NCBI GenBank assembly: GCA_028752905.1
Contig: JAQNBH010000004.1
Span: forward strand, 8,684,559-8,748,558
From: Cladorhizidae sp. MBARI D1340-BT2
Taxonomy: Eukaryota > Porifera > Demospongiae > Poecilosclerida > Cladorhizidae
Length of the DNA: 64,000 bases
Reading direction: 5' to 3'
Numbering within the stretch: the stretch's first letter is position 1; every line of letters starts with the position of its first letter. Positions 1 through 10,578 of this stretch are shown piece after piece. Both the position numbers and the translations under genes were made by a program. The notes below the pieces were generated by a model. It saw nothing but the letters and a program-made list of their open reading frames with translations, had not been told where the DNA came from and searched no databases.

Positions 1-675
1 CAATCCTTGGGTTGTTGTAAAGTTTTCAGCGATTTCTAAAGCTTCAGTTAATGACCTTGGCTTCTTGTTACGAACTGCAGTAGATATCTGTTATAGCACC
101 AACATATAAATGGCATCCCAAGCAATAAGTTCATTAACTTCTCTCAATGAAGTGCAGGTTTCTGTCCACTTAACGTAAGTTGAAGGTATCACTTCCCATA
201 CGTCATCCACAACTCTTCAGATTTTCTCTGAAAATTATCCATATTCGAACGTTATGACTCCTGAGTGACTCTTAAATGCTGAATCAGAGATGCTTTCACT
301 GCATCATAACCTGTCATTTGTCTGCATCCAGGTGAGCATATACCTTGCTTGCATGCTGATGGGGTCAATATAAGGGTCAGGTGGTTTATCCACTGTTCTT
401 TGAGCACATGGTTGCTGGATATGTGTCTCTGAAATACGTTTGTATGTCTTCTCCTGGAATAAGTGCTAGAATTAAACAATGTGAGGGGGATCTTCATGAC
501 TGAAGCAGGTGTAGTGGCTCAGCTCATTCTCTCCATCAGTTCTGCCCATCGTTTCGCTTTCGAAGTTGTCCACTCTTTTTCTCTCCTTTTGTTCTTCTTC
601 AGCCTGCTGTCTCCCTTCCCTCTGGGCTTCAAACTTTGTTGTTCTTCTGGAAGCCATTTTTCTGTAGCAACTCAT
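1..675 (-). pseudogene. Ty3/Gypsy gag relic, running off the left edge
   Basis: Minus-strand reading frames in pieces resemble a retrotransposon capsid (gag). At 472-675 there is a charged, glutamine-rich N-terminal stretch (MASRRTTKFEAQREG, then QQAEEEQKERKR). At 252-330 there is YDAVKASLIQHL, like the capsid 'YD.LK..LL..' helix. At 1-90 there is RNKKPRSLTEALEIAEN, another capsid-like helix. Stops and frame changes separate the pieces, so this is a dead copy. The primer-binding site at 1083-1101 lies upstream in its own orientation, which fits gag being the first gene. Protease and pol would lie left of the window. The family is inferred from pattern, not a database match. Confidence 0.6.
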
Positions 676-843
676 TGGCTTTCAAACATCATTTGCATCA
701 GTTGCATTGTTGAAACATCATGTTTACTGAGTTCATTGGTATCAAGTTTGTTCCTGCCCACTTTTGTGAATACATGTTGCCCATTACCATCATTTCTCTT
801 GAGAAACCTGTCTGTGAGAAACATGGGTCAAACCCAGGTCCTG

Positions 844-1059
844 TTACTGCTGCTGTGGCATCTGTAACTTTTCATTTTCACCTGGGTTAAAAGACTCCTG
901 TGACATCTGTGACTTTTCATTTTCACCTGGGTTAAAAGACTCCTGTGACGGCGCTGAGCTCTCTTCAGGCACAGTTTTCTCTCTCTGGTTCCGTAGTCGT
1001 GCTGATTTATGGTTGTCTATCACTCGTGTCACTGTTGATAACGTGTATTCGTAGCACAT
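844..1059 (-). repeat. 42-bp tandem duplication in the leader/gag start of the left-edge Gypsy relic
   Basis: The block reading 'cttttcattttcacctgggttaaaagactcctgtgac' occurs twice in a row at about 867-950. On the minus strand it encodes a repeated SQESFNPGENEK unit. The two copies are almost identical, so the duplication is young relative to the decay around it. No function is evident. Confidence 0.7.
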
Positions 1060-1082
1060 TGGTTAAATTGGTCTGTTGTGGC

Positions 1083-1101
1083 AATCCCACTGCTGCCACC
1101 A
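1083..1101 (-). promoter_or_regulatory. Primer-binding site (tRNA-Leu type) of the left-edge Gypsy
   Basis: On the minus strand this reads TGGTGGCAGCAGTGGGATT. It begins with TGG, the complement of a tRNA CCA end, and follows an LTR end (...CTGACA) by two bases. The complement matches the acceptor end of animal tRNA-Leu with one or two mismatches. The same site occurs in two other elements of this window (8009-8027 and 50069-50087). Confidence 0.7.
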
Positions 1102-1103
1102 TG

Positions 1104-1400
1104 TGTCAGAGGGAAGAGGAAATCCCTTCCTGCACAACTCCGACTGAAGGTAGTGCTGCCATAAGGTGGTTAATAAGTCTACCAGCTATCTGACTGTTGT
1201 TGTTGTAGAATAGCCGCTATGGCAAATGCAGTATTCGCGAAAACTGACTGGGCCTGAATGGGTTATATACCCAGCACCTTGCCCTTAAAAGCAGTGGGTT
1301 TTGCATGAATCTCATTACACATATTCCAAATGTTAATCACCTAATACTGTTATTGATTGGTTGAATGTCATGCTGTGAAGTCACCCTGTGACATTATAGT
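1104..1400 (-). repeat. 5' LTR (partial limits) of the left-edge Gypsy relic
   Basis: The LTR end TGTCAG... (plus view) abuts the primer-binding site at 1104. On the minus strand a TATA-like sequence (GGGTATATAACCC) lies at about 1260-1272, as expected for an LTR promoter. The outer LTR boundary cannot be set because the partner LTR is outside the window; 1400 is a guess. Confidence 0.45.
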
Positions 1401-2083
1401 ATTGCTGAACAGCTTCAGGTTGGAACTAGAGGCAGTTCAAGTTGCACATTATACAACATCCTTACAAATCACAGAACAGCTGGGTGTTTTTAAAGTAAAC
1501 TTTGGTTTGTGAAACTATGGTGTATAGGTATAGAGCTCAGGCTGCAACCTTTAATTTGAAAGTGCTAGATTGGTGCAGTTTCTTTACTTGACTATGCTAG
1601 TGTTTACATGAGGCGCTAAAACGTAAGGGAAGTGGTGAAGAATTAGTTGAAAATTAATTTTAGGAAATTGATATTCAACCTGCATGTTTTACCACGCACT
1701 TACATTTTGGTGCCTAATAAAAACACTCATATAGAAGAGTGGGCCTTGCTCTATCTACTGGTACTAATTTCTAGCACTTTCCAAATAGGAGCTAGAACTG
1801 CTGGCAATTCAGGCATGCTGCTTTTAATGTCCCTAACTTTGACTGCGTGTAATTTGGGTATGGTTATGCCTATGCCGGAGTTTTAAGTATCGAAGGGAGT
1901 ACAGAGAGAAAGCGATCTTTTAAAGCTAATATCAAATTAATTCTTAGAGTGAAATTTGCAGAATCTATGGAGCTCCAAATACAAGTTTTTATAACACAAA
2001 AAGGGAGGCAGGGAAAGGTATCGCCCCCAATTCACAATGTGAATGATGCTGAGTATCGCCTTTCGTTACGATGCTTTTCATTG
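1400..2083. other. No recognised gene
   Basis: AT-rich sequence with short frames only. It may include the rest of the LTR that starts at 1104. I see no splice-flanked exon or protein motif on either strand. Confidence 0.4.
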
Positions 2084-2221
2084 ATTATGTAAAGCTGAAC
2101 CATTGTATTATACAATGCTGAATCATTGCAATACATGACCTGAATCATTGTATTATGTGATGTTGAATAATTGCATTATGTGACACTGAATTATTGAATT
2201 ATGTGACGCTGAATCATTGAC
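2084..2221. repeat. Short tandem repeat, ~23-bp unit, about 6 copies
   Basis: Variants of 'gctgaatcattgtattatgtga' follow one another with point changes, ending near 'gctgaatcattgacaat'. This is a degenerate minisatellite. The 600 bases after it (2222-2816) hold no gene I can recognise. Confidence 0.75.
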
Positions 2222-2816
2222 AATATAATGTTGCATAATATTCTGGTTCAAGGAAGTGGCTATCATTCACTTCTATTCACTTCTAGCACTGAAGAGGAGA
2301 TGAAGACCAAGGAAGCGACGAATATGTTGGTGGGGAAGTCCTATCTACACTCTCAGTGGAAGTATCACAATCTGTTCCAGGAGATGAGCATCCAGACCAT
2401 ATTTCTAATTAAAGCAAGTCAAACTAGTATACCAGTGTGGCTGAAGTATTAAGTAAGGTACATTGATGGGGTGCACATTGTTGTTCAAGCACACTACTTG
2501 CTGTGTGACGTACACACCGCAGGTCCGCATTTTGGTATATGGTACACACTACAGGTCAGTGACACTACTTGCTGTGTGTTGTGCGCACTCTCAGTCAGTG
2601 ATACTTGTCAGATGTGGGATAGGGGTACTTCCTAGGGTGAAAACGGGACATTAAACACAGCATGGCACTTGATATTGTCGGCCATTTCGTTTAGGAATAT
2701 AACTGCACAACCATTTTTCAAGTTTCCGCACACAAATAATGCAACATGACAACATTATCCACAAATTATGCTAACTATATTATCATTCACCTAGTGCAAC
2801 TCGATTGCTATATAGC

Positions 2817-3411
2817 TGTCAGAAACTCTCTCCCTGTGACCTCTTATAAGCCACTAGCAGTTTCTTATGATGCCAAACCCTTGTCTGAGAACCTAGATGC
2901 ACCACACCCCTTGCCCCAAGACCTTGGTAAGACCAATACCACTAACCTCACTCCCCCACTAGAGCTTGTTAGGAATTAAAGAACAATAATACAATGGCTC
3001 AATTGCATATTAAAACAATATATCAATAAGCACAATATCACTAGTAATCTATCTCGTTCGATGATAGACTTATTCAGTCTTAATTGTCTTTCTTAATCGT
3101 TCGCTTTCTTTCTTTCTTTGTTCTCTTTTTATCTTTGCTGTTCCTCTCTTTTATAGATTCTATCATTTCCCGTAGTGGTTTGTGGGTAGTCTGTCTTCTC
3201 TGATCTCTGTGGTTTTACACCTTCTGATGTAGGTGAGTAATCAGGTGAGTGATTCCCACAGGTTGCTCCTCTTTCCCAGAGGTGTCAGAGGCAGTCACAA
3301 CGTGTGGTTTTACATATTCTTATGTAAGTGAGTAATCAGGTGAGTGATTCCCACAGGTTGTTCCTCCTTTTCCAGAGGTGTCAGTGGCAGTTATCAGGAT
3401 GCTCACTGACA
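2817..3411 (-). repeat. 3' LTR of Gypsy A (595 bp)
   Basis: It runs from TGTCAGAAACTC (plus view) to GCTCACTGACA, next to a purine-rich tract on the minus strand (GATGGGGGAG) just outside. The stretch to about 3198 is nearly identical to 8030-8402. Inside, a ~93-bp segment is tandemly duplicated (about 3210-3302 and 3303-3395, both starting 'gtggttttaca'). Confidence 0.85.
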
Positions 3412-3930
3412 CTCCCCCATCGATCAAGTCAGAGCCATGCTCTCGTGATAGGCCATCAGCATTGGCATTGCGTGTGCCAGACTTGTGTACAAACTTGTAG
3501 TTGTACGGTTGCATCAGCAGAGCCCATCGTGCTAGTCTTCCATGGCTATCTTTCAGTCATGACAGGTATGTCAACAGATTGTGGTCAGTCTGGATCGTAA
3601 ATTTGGTACCCTCCAGATAAACGTGAAAGTGTCTGGTTCCTTCGATAACCACCAGGGCTTCTTTCTCGATGGTCCTCTCCCGTTGAAGAAGTTTCCTGGA
3701 TGCATAGGCGATTGGGTGTTCATCTCCCAACTCATCAATCTGGGTAAGAACAAAATCTATGCCACTATCAGAGGCATCAGTTTCTGAGATAAATGATCTA
3801 TGCCAATTTAGGTGTGGATAGAACTGGGTAATTGGTGAGAACTGTTTTCAATTTCTGGAAAGCCTGTTGGATATGCTCATTCCACTCAATTAAGTTGGGT
3901 TTATCCTTTTTAGTAAGGTCTGAAAGGGGG
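3320..3930 (-). pseudogene. RNase H domain of Gypsy A
   Basis: Minus-strand pieces at 3571-3753 and 3320-3514. The last ends with GTRNANADGLSRE, the usual C-terminal signature of Gypsy RNase H, followed closely by the polypurine tract and LTR. This places RNase H at the very end of pol. Frames are interrupted, so no active enzyme is expected. Confidence 0.75.
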
Positions 3931-3934
3931 GTGG

Positions 3935-4604
3935 CTATAGTCGAAAATTGGGTATGAATTTTCTATAGTTCCCACACAATCCCCAAAAAGCTCTCTCATT
4001 CTTTTTAGTTGTTGGTTGCCTAAAGCTTTGTACGGCTTGTACCTTAGCTAGCAAAAGCTGTACTGTTCCTTGCCCCACAATATGCCCTAAGTAAACACAT
4101 GTGTTACACGCAAACTTGCACTTTCGATTTTTGATTGTTAATCCTGCTTTTCGAAGTCTCTCGAAGATGTCCTTGAGATGTGTGAGATGTTCATCCCAAG
4201 TAAGGCTGTGGATAATAATGTTATCGAGGTATGCCGCGGCGAAGGACTGAGTTCCTTCCAGCACATGATTCATTAGTCTCTGGAACATAGAGGGTGCAGC
4301 CCATGAGTCGGAAGGGCATGGTACGGAACTGAAAATTTCCCCACCGCGTCACAAATGCTGTCTTTTATCGGCTAGATTTACCCACTGGTACCTGCCAGTA
4401 TCCTTTTGTCAGATCTAAAGCTGTTATGAACTTAGCCTTCCCCACATCATCAATTTGATAATCTATATGTGGTATAGGATACGGATCTACCTTGGTTACT
4501 AAGTTATAGTCAATGCAGAGACGCTTGTCTCCATCCTTCTTCGGTACTAGAATAGCTGGGGCTGCCCAAGGACTTTTAGATGGAACGATAATACCCATCT
4601 CCAC
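3935..4604 (-). pseudogene. Reverse transcriptase of Gypsy A
   Basis: The upper piece (4365-4604) has KSPWAAPAILVPKKDG, RLCIDY and LTKGYWQVPV, which are RT fingers and palm motifs. The lower piece (3935-4288) has MFQRLM, then AYLDNIII in place of the catalytic Y-L-D-D, and later CVYLGHIV. The second catalytic aspartate is replaced by asparagine, and the two pieces lie in different frames, so the enzyme is dead. Confidence 0.85.
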
Positions 4605-4647
4605 AATTCATTGATTTCTCTGCATAAATATTCATGCGATGCATGTG

Positions 4648-5121
4648 CTAGTCTGTAGGGGGTAGTCGAATCGGACTTGCATCACCCATGTCAATTACGT
4701 GTTCCACCAATATCGTAAGTCCGGGCTGATCACATATAATGTCAGCAAACTCCTGCTTCAGTTGTAAGAGTTCTTCTGTCTGTGAGGAGGTAAGAGCAAT
4801 GTTATTTTCCTGTGATTGAATACCTTCTGTAGTATCCTCTTCAATGATGTCGTCAACAGATAGAAATACTGCTGGTGCTGGTGAATGCCACGTCTTCAAC
4901 CCATTCACATGGAAGGTACATAGTCGTTTCTGTCCTTGGCCCATATCAACTTCATATGTCACATCGGTCACCTTCCGTGTGATTTGCATTGGACCCCTCC
5001 ATTCGTTTTCCAGCTTGTTTTGCTTCCTGCGTTGGAAAACCAAGACAAAATCACCGATATCATATGACCTACTCACAGCCTTTTTAATAATATTTGTGTT
5101 TTTCTTTCGCATCGGTTTCAT
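4648..5121 (-). pseudogene. Integrase C-terminal region and linker to RT, Gypsy A
   Basis: The frame carries YDIGDFVLVF and ENEWRGPMQI (a GPY/F-like module), then FHVNGLKTWH, an acidic linker and VEHVIDMGDASPIRL, the sequence that normally begins the RT region. The direct passage from integrase tail into RT shows that integrase precedes RT in this element. Confidence 0.8.
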
Positions 5122-5281
5122 TTGCAGCAGCCAACTCCCGCATTGTCTCCATCTTCTCTCGAAGGAGTTGAAGCTACTCGATTACGGGTCGACCTTCTTC
5201 TTCTGTCTCATTGGTCCACAGCTCTACCAACTCATCCAGTGGTGTCCTCATCTTTCTGCCAAATAAAAGCTCAAACGGCGA

Positions 5282-5824
5282 TTAACCCGTTGATTTGTGG
5301 GTTGTCCGACGGTAAGCCCACAAAACATAGGATAGACACTGGTCCCATTCTAACCCATGTTTTTTTGTTAACTTACGAAGCAGGGGCTTCAGGGTGGAGT
5401 TCCATCTTTCCACCATCCCATTAGTTTGTGGATGAAAAGGGGATGTCTTGATCTGCTTAATTCCAGACTTCTCACAAAATCCTCTCATGGTTTTAGAAAT
5501 AAAATTAGACCAATTATCGGTGAGTATTTCTCATGGCACCCCCAATCTAGCAGCGAGCTCCAATAGACAGTCAATTACTGATTCTGTGTTCACGTTTCGT
5601 AGAGGAAACACCTCTGGCCATTTTGTTGCATAATCTTGTACTACAAGTACATATTTGTTACCTGCTTTCATCCTTTTTAGGGGCCCAAAGATATCCATCG
5701 CTATGCGGTCGAATGGATTCTTGATGATTGGCAGCAGATGAAGCGAAGCTCTCTTCAAGGTTGCTGGGGCAGCTCGCTGGCACTCTGGACAGGATTTACA
5801 CGCTTCTCTTATGTCTACGGTCAT
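5282..5824 (-). pseudogene. Integrase core of Gypsy A
   Basis: Two frames. 5531-5824 has CKSCPECQRAAP (zinc-binding half), AMDIFGPL (first catalytic Asp) and YATKWPEVFPLRN. 5282-5488 has SPFHPQTNGMVERWN (catalytic Glu) and YVLWAYRRTTHKSTG. The piece with the middle Asp lies across the frame break near 5490-5530. This is a DDE integrase relic. Confidence 0.85.
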
Positions 5825-7080
5825 ACCTGGCCAGCTAACCCTCTGTCGGAGAGTAACCAGAGTTCTTGTCTCTCCAAAATGTCCCGCGGTTGGGGAACAA
5901 TGAGCAGCTTCAGCACCTCTGTCCTACAGGATTGAGGAACAACTAACAAATTAGTATCCCCTTTTTGGTACGGTCTTCGCCTTAGTAGCCCCTTCTCCCA
6001 AAACACATCACCATCCTTAGCCTCCTCAGCCTCCTGTCTCCATTTCTCTAGTGTAGGGTCTGTTGCTTGGAGAGAGCGTAGCTGGCTAGGGGTGACTTGT
6101 TCCGGCCATAAAGGATCTTCTGTAGCCTTATCTGGGAAACAACGTTGGGTTGGGACAACAATTAATTCATCATCAAATTTGTACATGTTACCCAAACTTG
6201 ACTCTTCCTCTTCCAGAGGTTCTAGAGTCTGAATGATGATTGCTTCATCCTGCTTCTGTTGCGACTCTGCGACTTGGTTCTCTTCCTGCTGTCGGTTGTG
6301 TCCAGCTCTTGTGGTCACCATGGCCACATCAGGAGGTCTCACTTCTTCCGTTGGTTGAGTCTCCTCCTTGGCATCATCCTGAAGCATCTCTCTGAGTAGC
6401 TTCCTGAAGTGTGGTACATCTTTCCTCAAAAGTATGTCCACATTGATGTGAGGTGATACACCCACTGCAAGCTCGTGTGTCTTCCCGTCTATCTGTAACT
6501 CGATTCTCGCGGCAGGGAACCAAGTCTTTTGAGAACTAGCAGTGGTGTAGGGTATTTTCCATCCTAGTTGGTCTTTGCTGTCGATGCACCTCGGATGTAA
6601 TATGGATTTCGAGCAGCCTGTGTCCAGCAACGCCACTACAGACTTGCCGTTGACCTTGGCCATTCTTGTCCAAGTCGGTAAATTCGTCCGGATGTATGCA
6701 CTGTGTCCAAAATTGACACTTTCCATTTTTACTCGACAAATGAAAATGTCCTTTTTTCCGAATCTGAAACATTCGATCTGTTTGAAGTCCCTACCGGGTG
6801 GAGAGTAGACACCTTTATTTCCCTTTGCCTCTGGATGCTTCTGCTCCAGTGGTCTTGGGTGATTCTGAGTGTCCCTAGGTTTCAGTCCAAAACTCTCTCT
6901 CTGGTCGGATTTCTTTGGTATTCCTCCTCCTTGTCGCTGACTGGACAAATAGCGTACAACAGCCTCACCCAGTTCCTCATAAGTGTTGGGGTGCAACCGT
7001 CGCATCTGCCCCTCCAACCACCCTGGAAGACACTTTAGTGCTAGCTCAGTATCTCGTTTGGTCTTGTTGGAGGAGTCCAA
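5821..7080 (-). pseudogene. gag C-terminus, protease and integrase N-terminal region, Gypsy A
   Basis: A long frame of about 419 residues. The first 70 residues resemble capsid (KCLPGWLEGQMRRLHPNTYEEL). A zinc knuckle should follow but is corrupted (ECFRFGKKDIFIC). The aspartic protease is visible as VVALLDTGCSKSILHP, with catalytic D-T-G, then WKIPYTTAS and VGVSPHINVDILL. A linker with acidic and glutamine-rich parts leads to the start of integrase (LRSLQATDPTLEKWR). There is no RT between protease and integrase. Confidence 0.8.
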
Positions 7081-7083
7081 CCA

Positions 7084-7719
7084 CTAGTGGAAGGACTGTT
7101 TGTATGACCTGAACCATCCATCGGGGTTAGTTCCGTCGAATGTCTGGTCAAATACATTGGCTCGGTATGTTTCAGAGGTTACCTTGTAGATATTCAAGAG
7201 GACTTCTTTGACCTGCTCGTAATCGGTCTGACTCGGTGCTGGCAGAGCTGCCACTGCCATCAACCCTTGACCAGACAACAAATCCCTTAAGTAGTTCGCC
7301 CAATGTCGGGCTAGCCAACAATTTGCGCTGGCTGTCACCTGGAACATTTTCAGGTATGCGCCCATATTGCCGGTGCCTTCACTAAACTTCTGCAAGTTTA
7401 TCTTGGTAGGTGCTACTTTAGCTGACGGTGGAGGAGGTGGGGGACGTTGTGCTAAGAAAAGCTGTGTCCAACGTTCGTCTTGACGTTCCTGACAGGCAAG
7501 CTCATGCTCCCTTCGTTCCTCCTCTCACTGGAGTCTTTCTTCCTCCCTCTGGGCCTGTCTCTCTTCAGCTCGGATGAATCACCCCATCAGCACTGTTCTA
7601 GATAGCAGGGGCGGTTCGTCCCCCCGTGTCCCTTCTGTTTCAGCATCCCCAGGAGTCTGAAAAATACTTACACTCCGTAGCTGACGTTCTTCTCCTGCTC
7701 ATGTTTGTACGTGAGACAT
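7084..7719 (-). pseudogene. gag of Gypsy A
   Basis: From an ATG at 7719 (MSHVQT) the frame has internal stops but continues recognisably: a charged coiled segment, a proline run (near 7430) and a capsid-like part with NLQKFSEGTGNMGAYLKMF and YEQVKEVLLNIYKV. The same layout is seen in Gypsy B gag at 50358-50912, so the two elements are related. Confidence 0.7.
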
Positions 7720-8008
7720 GCTCACGGGTTGCATATATACAGAACACAATTAACCAATAATAAGATAATGTCGCTCTAATAAACGACAAAAGAAAAGGAT
7801 ACAACAGAAATATGCACTGTCCCTAGGGACTAACACCGTATGATATCCTAGGCTAGGGTTTTGTTTCACAGGCTCCTAGATACGAATACCCGACCCGTTT
7901 CCCTGCTAACATAACAATATAGAAAAGAAAATAGCGCAACGCAATGCTCCGACCAACTAGGCACTCCTGTCCAAGTTGTCTTCCACTAGGATCCAACACT
8001 GTTTCGCT

Positions 8009-8027
8009 GATCCCACCGCTGCCACCA
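8009..8027 (-). promoter_or_regulatory. Primer-binding site of Gypsy A
   Basis: The minus strand reads TGGTGGCAGCGGTGGGATC directly inside the LTR end at 8030. The complement matches the 3' acceptor end of tRNA-Leu (AAG-type, recalled from known animal tRNAs), including CCA. Confidence 0.75.
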
Positions 8028-8029
8028 AA

Positions 8030-8402
8030 TGTCAGAAACTCTCTCCCTGTGACCCCACTAGCAGTTTCTGATGACGCCAAACCCTTGTCTGAGAACCTAG
8101 ATACACCACACCTCTTGCCCTCAAGACCTTGGTAAGACCAATACCACTAACCTCACTCCCTCACTAGAGCTTGTTAGGAATTAAAGAACAATAAAACAAT
8201 GGCTCAAATGCACATTAAAACCATATATCAATAAGCACAATATCACTAGTAATCTATCTCATTCGATGATAGACTTACTCAGTCTTAATTGTCTTTCTTA
8301 ATCGTTCGCTTTCTTTCTTTCTAGTTCTCTTTTTCTCTTTGCTGTTCTTCTCTTTTATAGATTCTATCACAGTTCCCGTAGTTGTTTGTGGGTAGTCTGT
8401 CG
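8030..8402 (-). repeat. 5' LTR of Gypsy A, truncated
   Basis: Near-identical to 2817-3198. Similarity ends at 'gtagtctgtc', after which unrelated sequence begins. The missing ~220 bp correspond to the outer, promoter-side part of the LTR. Confidence 0.8.
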
Positions 8403-9783
8403 AGAACCTACCAATGAGAAGAAGATAGCCACTTCAGCAGTCTCATGTTGATAAGAGTGAGAGAGTCTAGCCTTGTCACAAATGCCACTCGCAGGGAATT
8501 GTCTTTTTGGTTTGTGAATTCAAATTGATGGGCTTCATATAGAAGAGCTAAGATAGGAAGGTGTTTTTTTAATTATGTGACTCTAAAAGAAAAGGGATAT
8601 ATTTAACAACAAAAAATTCACCAGTACCAACTGTGATAAATAGCTATGACATTCTCTCATAGTCAACTAAGTGGCAGCAAAAAAAAACATAATGGAGGTG
8701 CATTGTTGTCGGCTGTTCATATGATAGTACCTATTGCTAGACGATTCACCTTGCATGTACCACATACAATCAATCAGGCACGGAATAATACACATTATTA
8801 TAAAAGCAATGAATATGATACACATTCAATATAATCGGCCATCTGGAATACAAGTATGGTGCTCTCTAGACTATCCTCTCTGCTACATTAAAAACTCGAG
8901 GTGTTTCTGTGTTGTATGCTGTGAGGGAGTGAAAAGAAAAGCACCTACTGCAAGCAAAAGCAACTGTTAATCTGCCCAACCTGTGAGCGAGAACTAATGC
9001 TATGTAACAACCAGTGCTTGGTAAGTTGTTAATATTCATTTTATAGCTTATTATATTCCCTTCCTGGCAAGTAAAGATATCACCCATAGTATTTGACCTA
9101 CGTAGATATGATCTGAAACAATGTCATAAACTGAATTTCAATTCAAAGAAGGTTCTGTTGGAATATGAAGAGCAGAGGAGAGCAATTAATCCTCTTTCAC
9201 CAAAAAAATTACTGTTTTTTTATCATTTGAGACTTCACTTGTACATCTTCATATGCAATGACTGTATCTCATAACATAACATATTCATCTCTTGATCCTC
9301 CTTTTATGGCTTCTTGAGAAGCTTCCCCTCCAAATATTTTATGGTGGATCTGCAATTGGTTGGCCTAGTAACACTATCAAAATGCTTCCTCTAGGACAAT
9401 TGTTTTGTCATAGCTCAAAAGCAAGTAGAGTTGCAAAAGGACATGATCTTTAGGCATAATAGGTGACAATATTTTTTTTAAATCTCTTTAAAAACATTTA
9501 GTATAATTATTGCTTATGCATTATTTTTTATAAGGACACATCCTCTTCTCAAATAATGTTGATGTAGAAAATTGTGCAGGGGTTAATGTATTTTGAACCA
9601 TGTTTATCTTATTTACCTTGCTCTAGAAAAATCATTCTGAACCATTATAATTATAAAACATGTTATTTTCTTGGACTTTCTTACCATAACATTATACAAC
9701 CATAACATTATACATTTAATAACATTTGTTCATTAGTTAGGTTTTGCTATAATCACTACTTACAAATATTATCAGTCGGTGTA
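8403..9783. other. No recognised gene; region 3' of the receptor gene
   Basis: AT-rich sequence with poly-T runs and short frames only. I see no protein motif or repeat. Confidence 0.4.
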
Positions 9784-9789
9784 TTTATT
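9784..9789 (-). terminator. Candidate polyadenylation signal of the adhesion GPCR gene
   Basis: TTTATT on the plus strand, that is AATAAA on the minus strand, about 130 bp past the receptor stop codon at 9921. Such hexamers are common in AT-rich DNA, so the assignment rests on position. Confidence 0.4.
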
Positions 9790-9920
9790 AAATATTTCCT
9801 CTACTATTGTTCGGCATTTCATCCACTCTATACATTTTGTAACACAAATAACTAAAATATCAAACTATTAACTAATTAACGAACAATACATCAATAACTA
9901 AAATGTTAACGACAAACATG

Positions 9921-10578
9921 TTATCTGATTGCAATGTCTCCTACATCAGCCTCTCCTTCGTATGCGTTGCCACTGGATAAGTTCTTGTTTTTTCCTGGTT
10001 CAGGATATATATTGGATTGTTTTTTTTTGCCAGCCGAAGCATCTTCCAACTCTACAGGAGTGTTACATAAACTTTTCTTGTTAGAGGTGCTTAAAGGTTT
10101 CTTTGGTGTGTAGTTCATGGCTGGAGCACTGCCAGCTGCCTGTCTTTTACTGCACATTCCTTTAGTAGTCTTGCTCCTGCGGTTGGGAAAACATGACTTA
10201 TATGTGCCGCTCAGCAATTTTCCCCATGACTCTCGTGCAACCTTGCTATTTATGAAGAAGAACACCAAGATGAAGAAACCTTGAAAAGAAACGAAGAGAT
10301 TGAAGACATCTCCAACAGGCATGCTCAAGTTTCTGACATTGACGATGGGACCAATTGCCCAAGGAATTCCAAATAAGAACATAATCCCAGTCAGACTGAC
10401 CATAATACGCGTGACTCTTTTTGATACCAAAGATTTCGTCTCGCGAGACAACCTTCGTCGGTTTCGTCTAACTAATACAACTATGATTATGATGAATACC
10501 ACAGAGTTGACCAGAACAATAATAGATATTGGCACTGTGAGACCCAACCAAACAACAAGAGGGTTACTTGGCAGACAC
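9921..10578 (-). CDS. Receptor last exon: helices 5-7 and cytoplasmic tail
   Basis: 658 bp with a TAA stop. TM5 is [22 protein letters not shown]6 is [22 protein letters not shown]7 includes [20 protein letters not shown], where 'QGF.IF.....N..VR' is the hallmark of adhesion (class B2) receptors. The tail is basic, then acidic, about 90 residues, ending DIAIR. Acceptor TTTTTTGCAG at 10579. Confidence 0.93.

Larger units (their letters stand above)
2817..8402 (-). mobile_element. Ty3/Gypsy retrotransposon A (Gmr1-like gene order), decayed, 5' LTR truncated
   Basis: A minus-strand LTR element. The left copy (2817-3411) is the 3' LTR and the right copy (8030-8402) is a shortened 5' LTR. Between them, read on the minus strand, come gag, protease, integrase, RT and RNase H, in that order. 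Integrase therefore precedes reverse transcriptase, which is the reverse of ordinary Ty3/Gypsy and is the mark of the Gmr1-like lineage. Every gene is broken by frameshifts or stops. The right LTR stops at 8402 without its outer end, so no target duplication can be seen. Confidence 0.85.
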
